Shown here piece after piece: positions 1 through 8,422 of a DNA stretch of 64,000 nucleotides (its first letter is position 1; each line of letters begins with the position of its first letter). The notes below the pieces were generated by a model. That model saw nothing but the letters and a program-made list of their open reading frames with translations, ran no database searches and was not told where the DNA came from. A program made the translations under genes and the position numbers. Source of the DNA: Flavobacterium sp. (GTDB lineage: Bacteria; Bacteroidota; Bacteroidia; Flavobacteriales; Flavobacteriaceae); NCBI RefSeq assembly GCF_024305175.1, contig NZ_JAMWYY010000001.1:1-64000 (forward strand), read 5' to 3'.

Positions 1-89
1 ACAGTTACTAATTAACAGTGATTTTAAAAGCTGTTTAATTTTAATTCAGAAAAAAGTTAAAAATATATTTTTAGACAAAACTAAATTTA

Positions 90-97
90 TAATTTTG
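90..97 (+). promoter_or_regulatory. -7 promoter element of the TonB receptor operon
   Basis: TAATTTTG matches the Bacteroidetes -7 consensus TAnnTTTG and lies 21 nt before the receptor start codon. No clear TTTG -33 box is visible at the expected distance; the surrounding sequence is very AT-rich. The first 89 bases of the window show no gene. Confidence 0.5.
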
Positions 98-118
98 TAA
101 TGCTAATATTTATTTTTA

Positions 119-2368
119 ATGAAAAGAATTATACTTTTAGTTTTACTTACTATTTCATATTCATTATTTGCACAAACAGGTTCTGTAAGCGGCACTATAA
201 CATCTGAAGGAAATTCTGTTCCGGGTGTAACTGTTGGTATAGCAGCATTATCCGAATACACAGCCGCAGATGAAAACGGAAATTACAGTATAACCAAACT
301 GCCTTATGGCAATTATGAAATTACCTTTAGCTTTTTAGGCTACAAGACAGAAAAAAAGAGGATAACGGTTAGCAGCTCTCAGCCTGTTGTACTAAATATT
401 ACATTACAGGAAGATGAAATGGCACTTGACGAGGTGGTTATAACAGGAACAATGAAAGAGGTAAGCCGCAGCGAAAGCCCTATACCTGTAGAAATAGTTA
501 CCGCAAAACTGTTTAAGAAGAACCCGACCGCTACCCTGTTTGAAGCTGTAGGTATGGTAAACGGCGTACAGCCGCAGCTAAACTGTAATGTTTGTAATAC
601 AGGCGATATCCATATAAATGGTATGGAAGGCCCCTACACCCTGATACTTATAGACGGCATGCCGATAGTAAGCGCATTATCTACTGTTTACGGGCTTAAT
701 GGCATACCCAATAGCATGGTAGACCGTATAGAAGTAGTTAAAGGCCCTGCGTCATCCTTGTACGGTTCTGAAGCTATGGGGGGCACCATAAACGTTATTA
801 CTAAAAATCCGGATAAGGCTCCTGTTTTTGGTGCTGACAGCTTCCTGACAAGCTGGGGAGAGCTTAATGTAGATGCCGCAGGTAAGTTTACTATCGGTAA
901 GGCTACCTCATTGCTTGGTATTAATTACTTTAATCATAACAGCAGGATAGATAACAACGGCGATAACTTTACCGACCTTACCCTGCAAAACCGTATATCC
1001 GTATTCAACAAATGGGCATTTGAAAGAGAAGGCAACCGAGCGGCAAGCCTTGCCGCACGTTATGTTTATGAAGACCGCTGGGGCGGCGAAATGCAATGGG
1101 ACAAACAATGGCGCGGCAGCGACAGTATTTATGGTGAAAGCATTTATACCAGCCGGGTAGAACTGATCGGGCTATATGAACTGCCTGTAGCAGAAAAGAT
1201 TTATACCCAGTTCTCTTATAACTGGCACGACCAAAACTCCTGGTACGGCAACACACCTTACATGGCTACGCAACAGGTTGCATTTGTGCAGACCTACTGG
1301 GACAAAACTTTAGGCGACAAGCACTCGCTGTTGGTAGGGGCATCATTCCGTTATACTAAATATGACGACAACACCCCTGCTACAGCCTCTACAGATGGCA
1401 GCACCAACCGCCCCGCCGAAACACCGTTGCCCGGCCTGTTCGTGCAGGATGAATGGAAGTTGAATGAAAAACATAAATTGCTTGGCGGTTACCGCTTTGA
1501 CTATGATGAAAACCATGGCAGTGTGCACTCCCCACGCGTAGCTTATAAATTTTCACCTAACACAAATAATACGGTAAGGGCGAGTTTTGGTACCGGCTTT
1601 AGGGTAGTTAACCTTTTTACGGAAGACCATGCAGCGCTTACCGGCGCACGCGAAGTAGTAATTGCCGAAGCATTAAAACCCGAACGCTCTTATAATGGAA
1701 ACCTGAACTATGTTTTAAAAATACCTGCTGAAAACTATGCAGTGAATTTAGATTTTACCGGTTTCTATTCTTACTTTACCAATAAGATAGTCGGTGATTT
1801 TGACACCGACCCTGATAAAATTATTTATGATAACCTGCGGGGGCATGCCATATCTCAGGGCATATCTGTTAATGCAGATGCTACCTTTAGCTTTCCGCTT
1901 AAAATAATGGCTGGTGTTACATGGATGGATGTTTTCCAGATGGAGGAAAACGAAGCCGGAAGCCTGCAACGCATACAGCAACTGCACGCACCAAAATGGT
2001 CGGGTAATTTTATAGCTACCTATACCCTTCCTAACGATTACATTATAGACGTTACCGGTAACTGGTTTGGCCCCATGCGCCTGCCTATACTGCCAAACGA
2101 TTACCGCCCTGAATATTCGCCGTGGTTTACAATAGCCAACATACAGTTTACTAAAAAATTCAGCAGTGGTATTGAAATATACACCGGTATGAAAAATATT
2201 TTTGATTTTGTACCTAAAGACCCCATCATCCGCCCTTTTGACCCGTTTGATAAATATACCGATAACCCTGTTAATAACCCTAACGGCTACACTTTTGACC
2301 CAAGCTACAACTATGCTTCACTACAAGGCCGCAGGGTGTATATAGGTATGCGCTATAATTTGTTTTAA
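119..2368 (+). CDS. TonB-dependent outer-membrane receptor with CxxC in the plug
   Basis: Outer-membrane active transporter driven by TonB/ExbBD. The 749-residue protein starts with a signal peptide (about residues 1-19, ending LFAQ). A carboxypeptidase-like regulatory domain follows (about 22-105), then a plug domain (about 115-230, with LIDGMPIVS and RIEVVKGPASSLYGSEAMGG) and a beta-barrel ending in YIGMRYNLF, the C-terminal aromatic typical of outer-membrane barrels. Cys156 and Cys159 (CNVC) sit in the plug just before the conserved INGMEGPYT stretch. The substrate cannot be read from sequence; this CxxC subgroup could handle a metal or metal chelate, which is inference. A thioredoxin-like gene starts 2 nt after the stop, so the two are almost certainly cotranscribed. 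Confidence 0.9.
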   Translation: MKRIILLVLLTISYSLFAQTGSVSGTITSEGNSVPGVTVGIAALSEYTAADENGNYSITKLPYGNYEITFSFLGYKTEKKRITVSSSQPVVLNITLQEDEMALDEVVITGTMKEVSRSESPIPVEIVTAKLFKKNPTATLFEAVGMVNGVQPQLNCNVCNTGDIHINGMEGPYTLILIDGMPIVSALSTVYGLNGIPNSMVDRIEVVKGPASSLYGSEAMGGTINVITKNPDKAPVFGADSFLTSWGELNVDAAGKFTIGKATSLLGINYFNHNSRIDNNGDNFTDLTLQNRISVFNKWAFEREGNRAASLAARYVYEDRWGGEMQWDKQWRGSDSIYGESIYTSRVELIGLYELPVAEKIYTQFSYNWHDQNSWYGNTPYMATQQVAFVQTYWDKTLGDKHSLLVGASFRYTKYDDNTPATASTDGSTNRPAETPLPGLFVQDEWKLNEKHKLLGGYRFDYDENHGSVHSPRVAYKFSPNTNNTVRASFGTGFRVVNLFTEDHAALTGAREVVIAEALKPERSYNGNLNYVLKIPAENYAVNLDFTGFYSYFTNKIVGDFDTDPDKIIYDNLRGHAISQGISVNADATFSFPLKIMAGVTWMDVFQMEENEAGSLQRIQQLHAPKWSGNFIATYTLPNDYIIDVTGNWFGPMRLPILPNDYRPEYSPWFTIANIQFTKKFSSGIEIYTGMKNIFDFVPKDPIIRPFDPFDKYTDNPVNNPNGYTFDPSYNYASLQGRRVYIGMRYNLF

Positions 2369-2370
2369 CT

Positions 2371-2820
2371 ATGAAAAAGCTGCTTCTGCTTATAATACTT
2401 ACAGTAAGTACTGCTGCCCCCGGGCAGGAATACAGGATTAGTTTTGACACCCTCACAGAAAAGATGCATCAGGAACCGAGGCATATCCTTATCAAAATTG
2501 AGACAACATGGTGCGGCATATGTAGAATGCAGGACAAGCAAATAGAGGGTGATGAAACATTACAGCAACTGCTGGGCAGTAAAGTATATTATATAACTTT
2601 TAATGCAGAAACAACAGAAACTATAAACTTTGCTAATAACAGTTACCGTTTTATACCCAATGCGAAAGGCAAAGGCAGGCACGAACTGGTAACAGCACTG
2701 GGCTGTACAGATAATGCCTACCCAATGTGGATACTGCTCTCTAAAGATTATGAAATAAAAGGTACTTTTAAAGGTTTTCTAAAAAGTGATGCACTAAAAC
2801 AAATACTGCAAAAGCTATAA
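2371..2820 (+). CDS. secreted thioredoxin-like protein (CGIC)
   Basis: 149-residue protein with an N-terminal export signal (about residues 1-18) and a thioredoxin fold. The redox motif is Cys48-Gly-Ile-Cys51 after ETTW. The position normally holding the cis-proline region reads AYPMW. It is probably a periplasmic thiol reductase or thioredoxin-like partner. The start lies 2 nt after the receptor stop, so it shares the receptor transcript; a role in keeping the receptor's CNVC pair or a bound metal reduced is plausible but inferred. Its stop codon directly abuts the stop of the convergent GlxA-type gene, with no terminator between them. Confidence 0.8.
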   Translation: MKKLLLLIILTVSTAAPGQEYRISFDTLTEKMHQEPRHILIKIETTWCGICRMQDKQIEGDETLQQLLGSKVYYITFNAETTETINFANNSYRFIPNAKGKGRHELVTALGCTDNAYPMWILLSKDYEIKGTFKGFLKSDALKQILQKL

Positions 2821-3786
2821 TTACACCATTTGCCCGCTAAACTTATCACGGTACATTTTAGGTGTCATGCCCACATTTTTCTTAAACAGCGACCGGAATG
2901 TCTTTAAGTCGTTATACCCCGATTGCAGCATTACTTCCAATATACTGCAACGTGAGGTCTCTAATAGCTGTTTGGCAGCTTCAATACGCGTTTTTTGGAG
3001 GTACTCTATAGGTGTTAGCCCTGTAACCTGCTTAAAGCGGCGCACCAGGTTACGGCGGCTGGCAGGCACATCGGTAATAATTTCTTCGATAGTAGCAGCA
3101 GTGCTGTAATTTTTCTTGATTTCGTCCTGCGCCCTCCGTACGAGCTCATCGTCATGATCTTCAATGTGGGTGAACGTACCGAAATACAATTGCAGGTTCC
3201 TGTCCATATCCACAGAAAATAACTTTGCAGCCCTCACTGCCACGCTGCGGTTACAGTACTTTTCGAGCAACAACATCATCAGGTGGAAACTGTTGGTAGC
3301 GCCGCCACTGGTATAAATATTGTCTTTTTCGGTCACAACAGCTTCTGCTTGTACCTTCACTTCAGGGAACAGTCTGTAAAAAACTGGCCATGCATTTATA
3401 TGTGTGGTGGCAGGGCGTCCGTTTAAAAGCCCTGTTGCCGCCAGTAAAAATGCACCTGTACAGTAACTTGCTATTGCAGCCCCCTGCCGATACTGGCTAT
3501 GCAGCCAGGGTATCCATGATTTATTAGCCTGGATATTATTGGCAATGGCATCATCTTTAAAAGCGGGTATAAAAAGTATAGTATATACATCTCCCTCTAC
3601 AGGGCAAACCGCCGAATAACTGCCGTAGCTTACAGCATCTTGCTCATCTTTGCACAGCAGTTTTATTTCAAAAGGTTTCTCGAGCCCGTCTTCTTCGTAA
3701 AAACTGTTTACCGAATCAAATACGTCAAGCATAGCTGCCACGCTTAACAGCCTGTGGTTACGGCTTAGTACTATACCTAATTTCAT
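2821..3786 (-). CDS. GlxA-family transcriptional regulator (DJ-1/PfpI plus AraC helix-turn-helix)
   Basis: 321-residue regulator. Residues about 1-170 form a DJ-1/PfpI-like domain with Cys109 in an ASYCTGAFLLA nucleophile-elbow context. Residues about 210-315 form an AraC-type DNA-binding domain with two helix-turn-helix units (RRNLVRRFKQ and DLKTFRSLFKK) and the family ending GMTPKMYR. Such proteins usually sense a small molecule through the N-terminal domain and control nearby genes. It is divergent from the DoxX-VOC-VOC-DinB cassette, which makes that cassette the likely target (inference). A -7 element on its own strand lies at 3804-3811. Confidence 0.88.
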   Translation of the reverse strand: MKLGIVLSRNHRLLSVAAMLDVFDSVNSFYEEDGLEKPFEIKLLCKDEQDAVSYGSYSAVCPVEGDVYTILFIPAFKDDAIANNIQANKSWIPWLHSQYRQGAAIASYCTGAFLLAATGLLNGRPATTHINAWPVFYRLFPEVKVQAEAVVTEKDNIYTSGGATNSFHLMMLLLEKYCNRSVAVRAAKLFSVDMDRNLQLYFGTFTHIEDHDDELVRRAQDEIKKNYSTAATIEEIITDVPASRRNLVRRFKQVTGLTPIEYLQKTRIEAAKQLLETSRCSILEVMLQSGYNDLKTFRSLFKKNVGMTPKMYRDKFSGQMV

Positions 3787-3803
3787 AGCTGTGGATTTAA
3801 TTT

Positions 3804-3811
3804 CAAATATA
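3804..3811 (-). promoter_or_regulatory. -7 promoter element of the GlxA-type gene
   Basis: Read on the minus strand this is TATATTTG, an exact TAnnTTTG match, 17 nt upstream of the regulator start codon. Confidence 0.5.
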
Positions 3812-3880
3812 AAAGATTTTTGTCCTGTATGCCCCTCCTGATTGACTTTTTACACAACCCTTTGTTGCAACTGATTAAAA

Positions 3881-3888
3881 TATATTTG
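3881..3888 (+). promoter_or_regulatory. -7 promoter element of the DoxX cassette
   Basis: TATATTTG, an exact TAnnTTTG match, about 64 nt upstream of the DoxX start. A TTTG lies 16 nt upstream, a little closer than the usual 19-21 nt. The 166-bp intergenic space thus holds two divergent promoters. Confidence 0.5.
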
Positions 3889-3952
3889 TATCAATGGTTA
3901 GTAAATGAATTTATCGTAAATTTTTACTCAAATCATTAACAATTATAAAACT

Positions 3953-4372
3953 ATGAAAAAAATCCTTTCACCTTCATCTATGGGTACCGATGCCGCCACG
4001 CTCTTACTGCGGCTGTTTTTTGGCGGTATGTTTGTTTATTTTGGCTACGGAAAGATTGCCATGTACAATGAAATATTGCCGCAATTTGGCGATATAATAG
4101 GTATTGGCTCAGAACTTTCGTTTCACCTGGTAATCTTCTCTGAGTTTGTCTGCGGGCTGCTGATACTACTCGGGTTGGTAACACGGTTATCGGTAATACC
4201 CGTTTTCATCACTATGATAGTAGCTTATTTTATTGCCCATGGGCAGGATGATTTTCAGGCCAAAATGCCGGCATTTATATTCATGGTATTATGCATACCA
4301 GTATTTATACTGGGCAGCGGCAGGTACTCTTTAGATTACCTCATTTTTAAACCTAAAAAAAATAACTCGTAA
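3953..4372 (+). CDS. DoxX-family integral membrane protein
   Basis: 139-residue protein with about four membrane helices and the DoxX signature region LLLRLFFGGMFVYFGYGKI near the N terminus. Members are small inner-membrane proteins, often linked to oxidative or thiol stress; a catalytic activity is not established for most. It is first in a same-strand series (DoxX, two VOC proteins, DinB) downstream of a divergent GlxA-type regulator, so a stress or detoxification cassette is plausible. Confidence 0.82.
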   Translation: MKKILSPSSMGTDAATLLLRLFFGGMFVYFGYGKIAMYNEILPQFGDIIGIGSELSFHLVIFSEFVCGLLILLGLVTRLSVIPVFITMIVAYFIAHGQDDFQAKMPAFIFMVLCIPVFILGSGRYSLDYLIFKPKKNNS

Positions 4373-4401
4373 ACACATTATTAACTATAAAAACAATTAC
4401 T

Positions 4402-4857
4402 ATGAAGCAATTAAATCCTTATCTGAATTTTAATGGCAATACCGAAGAGGTATTTAACTTTTACAAAAGTGTTTTTGGCGGAGAATTTACGCAAATAATG
4501 CGCTATAAAGATGTGCCTGCCGATGTACCTATGGATGGTTGCGTAGATGAAAACAGTAACGCTAACACGCAAGATATTGGCGACAAAATAATGCACATTA
4601 GTTTACCTGTTGGCAAGAGCATACTAATGGCAACAGATGTGCCGCCCCACATGGAGCAGGCAAAAGCAGGAAGCAACATATTGCTGAGCATTAACGTTGA
4701 AAGCAAAGAGGAAGCCGACAGGGTATATGCAGGGCTAAGTGAAGGCGGACAGGCTATAATGCCTATGGCTGACGCTTTTTGGGGCGATTATTTCGGGATG
4801 CTGACAGATAAATTCGGTATACAGTGGATGGTTAACTTTAATGAAGCCTATCAATAA
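4402..4857 (+). CDS. VOC-family protein, PhnB/3-demethylubiquinone-methyltransferase-like
   Basis: 151-residue vicinal-oxygen-chelate protein of the PhnB-like type: it begins LNPYLNFNGNTEEVFNFYKSVFGG and ends with GDYFGMLTDKFGIQWMVNF, the characteristic first and last motifs of this subfamily. Despite the family name, most such proteins have no assigned reaction. The start codon follows the DoxX stop by 29 nt, consistent with one transcript. The short spacing to the next VOC gene supports a cassette. Confidence 0.85.
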   Translation: MKQLNPYLNFNGNTEEVFNFYKSVFGGEFTQIMRYKDVPADVPMDGCVDENSNANTQDIGDKIMHISLPVGKSILMATDVPPHMEQAKAGSNILLSINVESKEEADRVYAGLSEGGQAIMPMADAFWGDYFGMLTDKFGIQWMVNFNEAYQ

Positions 4858-4893
4858 TTAATGCTGTTTGTTCAACTAAAAATTAAAAAAACG

Positions 4894-5274
4894 ATGTTAC
4901 AGGACTGTAAAGCATTCAGTAGTTTTTCTACTGATGATATTGCAAAAACAAGACAGTTTTATGAAGGCGTTCTCGGCTTAAAAGCTACCGAGGGCATGGG
5001 CGGAATGGTGCTCGATTTCGAGATGAACGGCAGCGTAACGTTTATAATCTATCAAAAGCCTGACCATCGCCCGGCTGATTTTACCGTATTCAATTTTCTT
5101 GTGAATGACATTGAGGAAGCTGTGGCTTCCTTAAAAGAAAAAGGTGTTGTATTTGAAAGTTATGATAACGAGAACATTAAGACTGGTGAAGATAACATCT
5201 TTAGGGGTGAGGGGCCATTAGTAGCTTGGTTTAAAGACCCTTCGGGTAACATACTAAGCCTGGTGCAGGAGTAA
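4894..5274 (+). CDS. VOC-family glyoxalase/bleomycin-resistance-like protein
   Basis: About 126 residues with a single glyoxalase-fold repeat pair: FSTDDIAKTRQFYEGVLGL at the N terminus and AWFKDPSGNILSLVQ at the C terminus, a normal VOC ending. An in-frame ATG exists 33 nt earlier (4861), but the peptide it would add (MLFVQLKIKKT) is not part of the fold, and the ATG at 4894 is preceded by the A-rich tract usual for Bacteroidetes starts, so I prefer 4894. Function is probably binding or modifying a small electrophile, not proven. Confidence 0.8.
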   Translation: MLQDCKAFSSFSTDDIAKTRQFYEGVLGLKATEGMGGMVLDFEMNGSVTFIIYQKPDHRPADFTVFNFLVNDIEEAVASLKEKGVVFESYDNENIKTGEDNIFRGEGPLVAWFKDPSGNILSLVQE

Positions 5275-5310
5275 GAGCAGGAGTTTAATCATCAGATCAA
5301 TCAAAAAATC

Positions 5311-5811
5311 ATGGATAATAGTATAGCTGCGGAACTCGATAAAGCAATGCATGAAACAATCTTATTAATCAGTTCTGCAAATGAAAGCAAGATTAATAAA
5401 ATTCCCTTTAAGGGTAGCTGGACTGCGGCGCAAACCGCAAGACACCTCGTAAAAGCAGGTAACGGTATGGCAGAAATGTTTAGTACGGAAGCTCCTAAAG
5501 CCAATCGTGTGGCCGATGAGAAGGCCGCAGAGCTAAAAGGAATGCTTTTAGACTTCGACCTTAAAATAGAGTCTCCTGATTTTATTGTACCGGAAGACAA
5601 ACAGTACAGTAAAGAAGAACTTATTAGCCAAACTGACAAAATAAGAAAAGAAACAGTTGAGGTACTAAAAACCGCACAGCTTGACGAAATACCTAACACA
5701 GACGAAGGCAACCCCTTAAAAGGTTATACAAAGCTGGAGCTGCTGCATTTTGCTGTATATCATACACAAAGACACAACAGGCAGATAGCAAACATCCTGA
5801 ATGCACTTTAA
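5311..5811 (+). CDS. DinB-family protein
   Basis: 166-residue four-helix-bundle protein of the DinB/YfiT-like superfamily. Features visible are the early helix with GSWTAAQTARHLVKA (first metal-ligand His) and the C-terminal ELLHFAVYHTQRHNRQI, which carries the last His ligands. Some family members are metal-dependent thiol S-transferases; the substrate here is unknown. It ends the DoxX-VOC-VOC-DinB series and is followed directly by a bidirectional terminator. Confidence 0.82.
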   Translation: MDNSIAAELDKAMHETILLISSANESKINKIPFKGSWTAAQTARHLVKAGNGMAEMFSTEAPKANRVADEKAAELKGMLLDFDLKIESPDFIVPEDKQYSKEELISQTDKIRKETVEVLKTAQLDEIPNTDEGNPLKGYTKLELLHFAVYHTQRHNRQIANILNAL

Positions 5812-5844
5812 ATAGAAACTCCAGCTTTTGCCGGAGTTTCTATT
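5811..5844. terminator. bidirectional terminator between DinB gene and kynU
   Basis: Perfect 12-bp stem (AATAGAAACTCC pairing with GGAGTTTCTATT) around a 10-nt loop, lying between two convergent genes. The stem begins at the last base of the DinB stop codon. Confidence 0.75.
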
Positions 5845-5849
5845 TATAA

Positions 5850-7127
5850 TTAATGCGATAAAATACCTTGTTTTAATATCTGCCCGAATTCATACATATC
5901 TTCGTATGAAGAATAAAACGGTACAGGCGCCAGGCGTATAACGTTAGGCTCACGCCAGTCGGTTATTACGCCGTTCTTCATCAGGTAGTCAAACAGCGAC
6001 CTTCCCTCACCATGCAGGAATACCGAAAGCTGGCATGCACGCTCCTTAGGGTGAGAAGGAGTTATAATCTCAAAAGAGCTGTCAACCTCTTTATCAATTT
6101 CATGTAGTATAAACTCAAGGTATGATGTTATGCAGTCGCGTTTTTGTATAAGAGCAGGCATCCCCACCTCATCAAACATTTCTACCGAAGCAAGGTATGG
6201 CGCAAGCGAAAGCACCGGGAGGTTACTTACCTGCCAGCCATTGGCACCGCGAACCGGATCGAACTCAGGTTCCATTAAAAAGCGGCGTTCCTTGTTATGC
6301 CCCCACCAGCCTGCAAAGCGCGGAAGGTCGAGGTCATTATGGTGCATTTCGTGCACAAAAGCACCCGATGCATTGCCCGGGCCTGAATTCATGTATTTGT
6401 AGCTGCACCATGCTGCAAAATCTACATTCCAGTTGTGCAGGTCAAGATGAACGTTACCTGCGGCGTGTGCAAGGTCCCAGCCCACATAAGCACCTGCATC
6501 CTGCCCTGCCTTAGTTATGGTTTCCATATCAAACACCTGTCCTGTGTAGTAATTTACGCCACCAATAAGTACAAGAGCCAGCTCGTCACCTACCTCTTTT
6601 ATTTTATCAAGCACATCTTCAAGGCGGATGTTATGCTCGCCCTCTCGCCTCCTGATCTCTACAATGGCATTTTCAGGCTCATAGCCATGAAAACGGACCT
6701 GGCTGCGTATCATGTACTGGTCGCTTGGGAAAGCTTTTTCCTCACAAATTATTTTAAAACGTTTTGGTGTGGGCCTGTAGAATGTAACCATAAGCAGGTG
6801 CAGGTTTACCGTAAGGGTATTCATTACCGTTACCTCTCCCGGCAGTGCCCCCACTACTTTACTTAGCGGCTCCTGAAAACGCTCATGATAATCCCACCAG
6901 GGTTTATCGGCATAAAAATGGCCTTCTACTGCCAGCTTTGCCCAGTCGTCCATTACCTCATCTACATAGGCTTTGGTGCGTTTTGGCTGCAGCCCGAGCG
7001 AGTTGCCGGTAAAATATATAACCTGCTTGCCGTTTACATGCGGAAAAATAAATTCGTCCCTGTATTTTGCCAGTTTATCTTTAGCATCAAGCTGGCGGGC
7101 AAATTCACGTGTATTCTGAAATTCCAT
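5850..7127 (-). CDS. kynU: kynureninase
   Basis: 425-residue PLP enzyme that cleaves L-kynurenine to anthranilate and alanine (or 3-hydroxykynurenine to 3-hydroxyanthranilate) in tryptophan degradation or quinolinate/NAD synthesis. Family motifs visible: FTGNSLGLQPK at the N terminus, GWDLAHAAGN (PLP contacts), and SYKYMNSGPG with the Schiff-base lysine at residue 244, then FAGWWGHN. Length is normal. No other kynurenine-pathway gene is in the window, so the gene is isolated here. The start codon follows a purine-poor leader with no obvious Shine-Dalgarno, as usual in this phylum. Confidence 0.95.
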   Translation of the reverse strand: MEFQNTREFARQLDAKDKLAKYRDEFIFPHVNGKQVIYFTGNSLGLQPKRTKAYVDEVMDDWAKLAVEGHFYADKPWWDYHERFQEPLSKVVGALPGEVTVMNTLTVNLHLLMVTFYRPTPKRFKIICEEKAFPSDQYMIRSQVRFHGYEPENAIVEIRRREGEHNIRLEDVLDKIKEVGDELALVLIGGVNYYTGQVFDMETITKAGQDAGAYVGWDLAHAAGNVHLDLHNWNVDFAAWCSYKYMNSGPGNASGAFVHEMHHNDLDLPRFAGWWGHNKERRFLMEPEFDPVRGANGWQVSNLPVLSLAPYLASVEMFDEVGMPALIQKRDCITSYLEFILHEIDKEVDSSFEIITPSHPKERACQLSVFLHGEGRSLFDYLMKNGVITDWREPNVIRLAPVPFYSSYEDMYEFGQILKQGILSH

Positions 7128-7186
7128 TTTTTGCTGTTTGTTGTTGGGTTGTAAAAATATAACAAATAAAAAAAGGAATAAAATAA

Positions 7187-7212
7187 AAAATCCTGCACAA
7201 AGGCAGGATTTT
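7187..7212 (-). terminator. intrinsic terminator downstream of queA
   Basis: 10-bp stem AAAATCCTGC / GCAGGATTTT with a 6-nt loop; on the minus strand it runs into a T-rich tail. It lies 22 nt past the queA stop. Confidence 0.75.
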
Positions 7213-7234
7213 GTTATGATTATACTATTTGCAA

Positions 7235-8284
7235 TTACAAGATAAGCATTGCATCTCCATAGGTGTAAAAACGGTATTCTTCTTTAACGGCTTCTTCATA
7301 CGCCTTTTTCATTAAATCATGGCCCATAAAAGCAGAGATCATCATCAGCAGTGTTGATTTTGGTGTGTGGAAGTTTGTAATCATACAGTCTGCCACGCTA
7401 AAATCGTATGGAGGGAAAATAAACTTATTTGTCCATCCCACATACGGGTTAAGTGTTTTTTGCGATGACACAGAACTTTCCATTGCACGCATACTGGTAG
7501 TACCCACTGCACAAACTTTTTTCTTGTTTACCTTGGCTTTGTTTACAATATCACACGCTTGTTGGGTAATGATAAGCTCCTCGCTGTCCATTTTATGTTT
7601 AGAAAGGTCTTCTACCTCAACGGGGTTAAAAGTACCAAGACCAACATGCAGGGTTATCTCGGCAAAGTCTATACCTTTAATTTCAAGCCTTTTCAGCAGG
7701 TGCTTGCTAAAGTGAAGCCCGGCAGTAGGCGCGGCAACCGCACCCTCTTCTTTAGCATAAATAGTCTGGTAGCGCTCTGCATCTTCCGGCACCACCTCAC
7801 GGTTTATGTATTTTGGTATAGGAGTTTCTCCCAGTTCTTTAAGTTTGTTCCTGAATTCTTCATAAGAACCGTCATAAAGAAAACGCAGCGTACGCCCACG
7901 GCTCGTAGTATTATCTATAACTTCTGCCACAAGCGAATCATCATCACCAAAATAAAGTTTGTTACCTATCCTTATCTTACGGGCAGGATCTACAAGCACA
8001 TCCCACAAACGCTGCTCAGAGTTAAGTTCCCTTAACAGGAAAACTTCAATCCTTGCCCCTGTCTTCTCTTTATTACCATACAGGCGTGCAGGGAAAACCT
8101 TAGTGTTATTAAGCACCATTACATCGCCTTCGTCAAAATAATCCAGTACGTCTTTAAAAAGCTTATGCTCTATAGTCTTGGTTTTTCTGTCAACCACCAT
8201 AAGGCGCGACTCATCCCTGTTATCGGCAGGAAACTCGGCTAATAATTCTTTAGGAAGGTTAAAATTGAAGTTTGATAATTTCAT
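7235..8284 (-). CDS. queA: S-adenosylmethionine:tRNA ribosyltransferase-isomerase
   Basis: 349-residue enzyme that transfers the ribosyl part of SAM to 7-aminomethyl-7-deazaguanine in tRNA to make epoxyqueuosine, the penultimate step of queuosine synthesis. Recognised from [23 protein letters not shown] at the N terminus, [10 protein letters not shown] and HVGLGTF in the middle, and [16 protein letters not shown] near the C terminus. Length is normal for QueA. It has its own promoter-like element upstream and a terminator downstream, so it appears to be monocistronic. Confidence 0.96.
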   Translation of the reverse strand: MKLSNFNFNLPKELLAEFPADNRDESRLMVVDRKTKTIEHKLFKDVLDYFDEGDVMVLNNTKVFPARLYGNKEKTGARIEVFLLRELNSEQRLWDVLVDPARKIRIGNKLYFGDDDSLVAEVIDNTTSRGRTLRFLYDGSYEEFRNKLKELGETPIPKYINREVVPEDAERYQTIYAKEEGAVAAPTAGLHFSKHLLKRLEIKGIDFAEITLHVGLGTFNPVEVEDLSKHKMDSEELIITQQACDIVNKAKVNKKKVCAVGTTSMRAMESSVSSQKTLNPYVGWTNKFIFPPYDFSVADCMITNFHTPKSTLLMMISAFMGHDLMKKAYEEAVKEEYRFYTYGDAMLIL

Positions 8285-8333
8285 TTGTTCAGCTTTAATT
8301 TTCAGTGCTGTGGCACCTAATTTTTGTGAGGTG

Positions 8334-8341
8334 CAAATATA
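8334..8341 (-). promoter_or_regulatory. -7 promoter element of queA with a 5' UTR hairpin
   Basis: Minus-strand TATATTTG matches TAnnTTTG. Immediately downstream, at 8313-8334, lies a 6-bp inverted repeat GCACCT / AGGTGC that would sit at the very 5' end of the transcript. The 138-nt gap between aroA and queA holds nothing else that I can see. Confidence 0.5.
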
Positions 8342-8422
8342 CTACTGCAAAACAGGCGTTGTCAAGTGTTTTGCAATATATTTATGCTTTAAATGTTTAC
8401 TGAAATTATCTTTCATATAAAA

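Noticed and set aside
3884..3952. Riboswitch or structured leader before the DoxX gene
   Set aside because: Only AT-rich sequence with no conserved motif or stable pairing visible.
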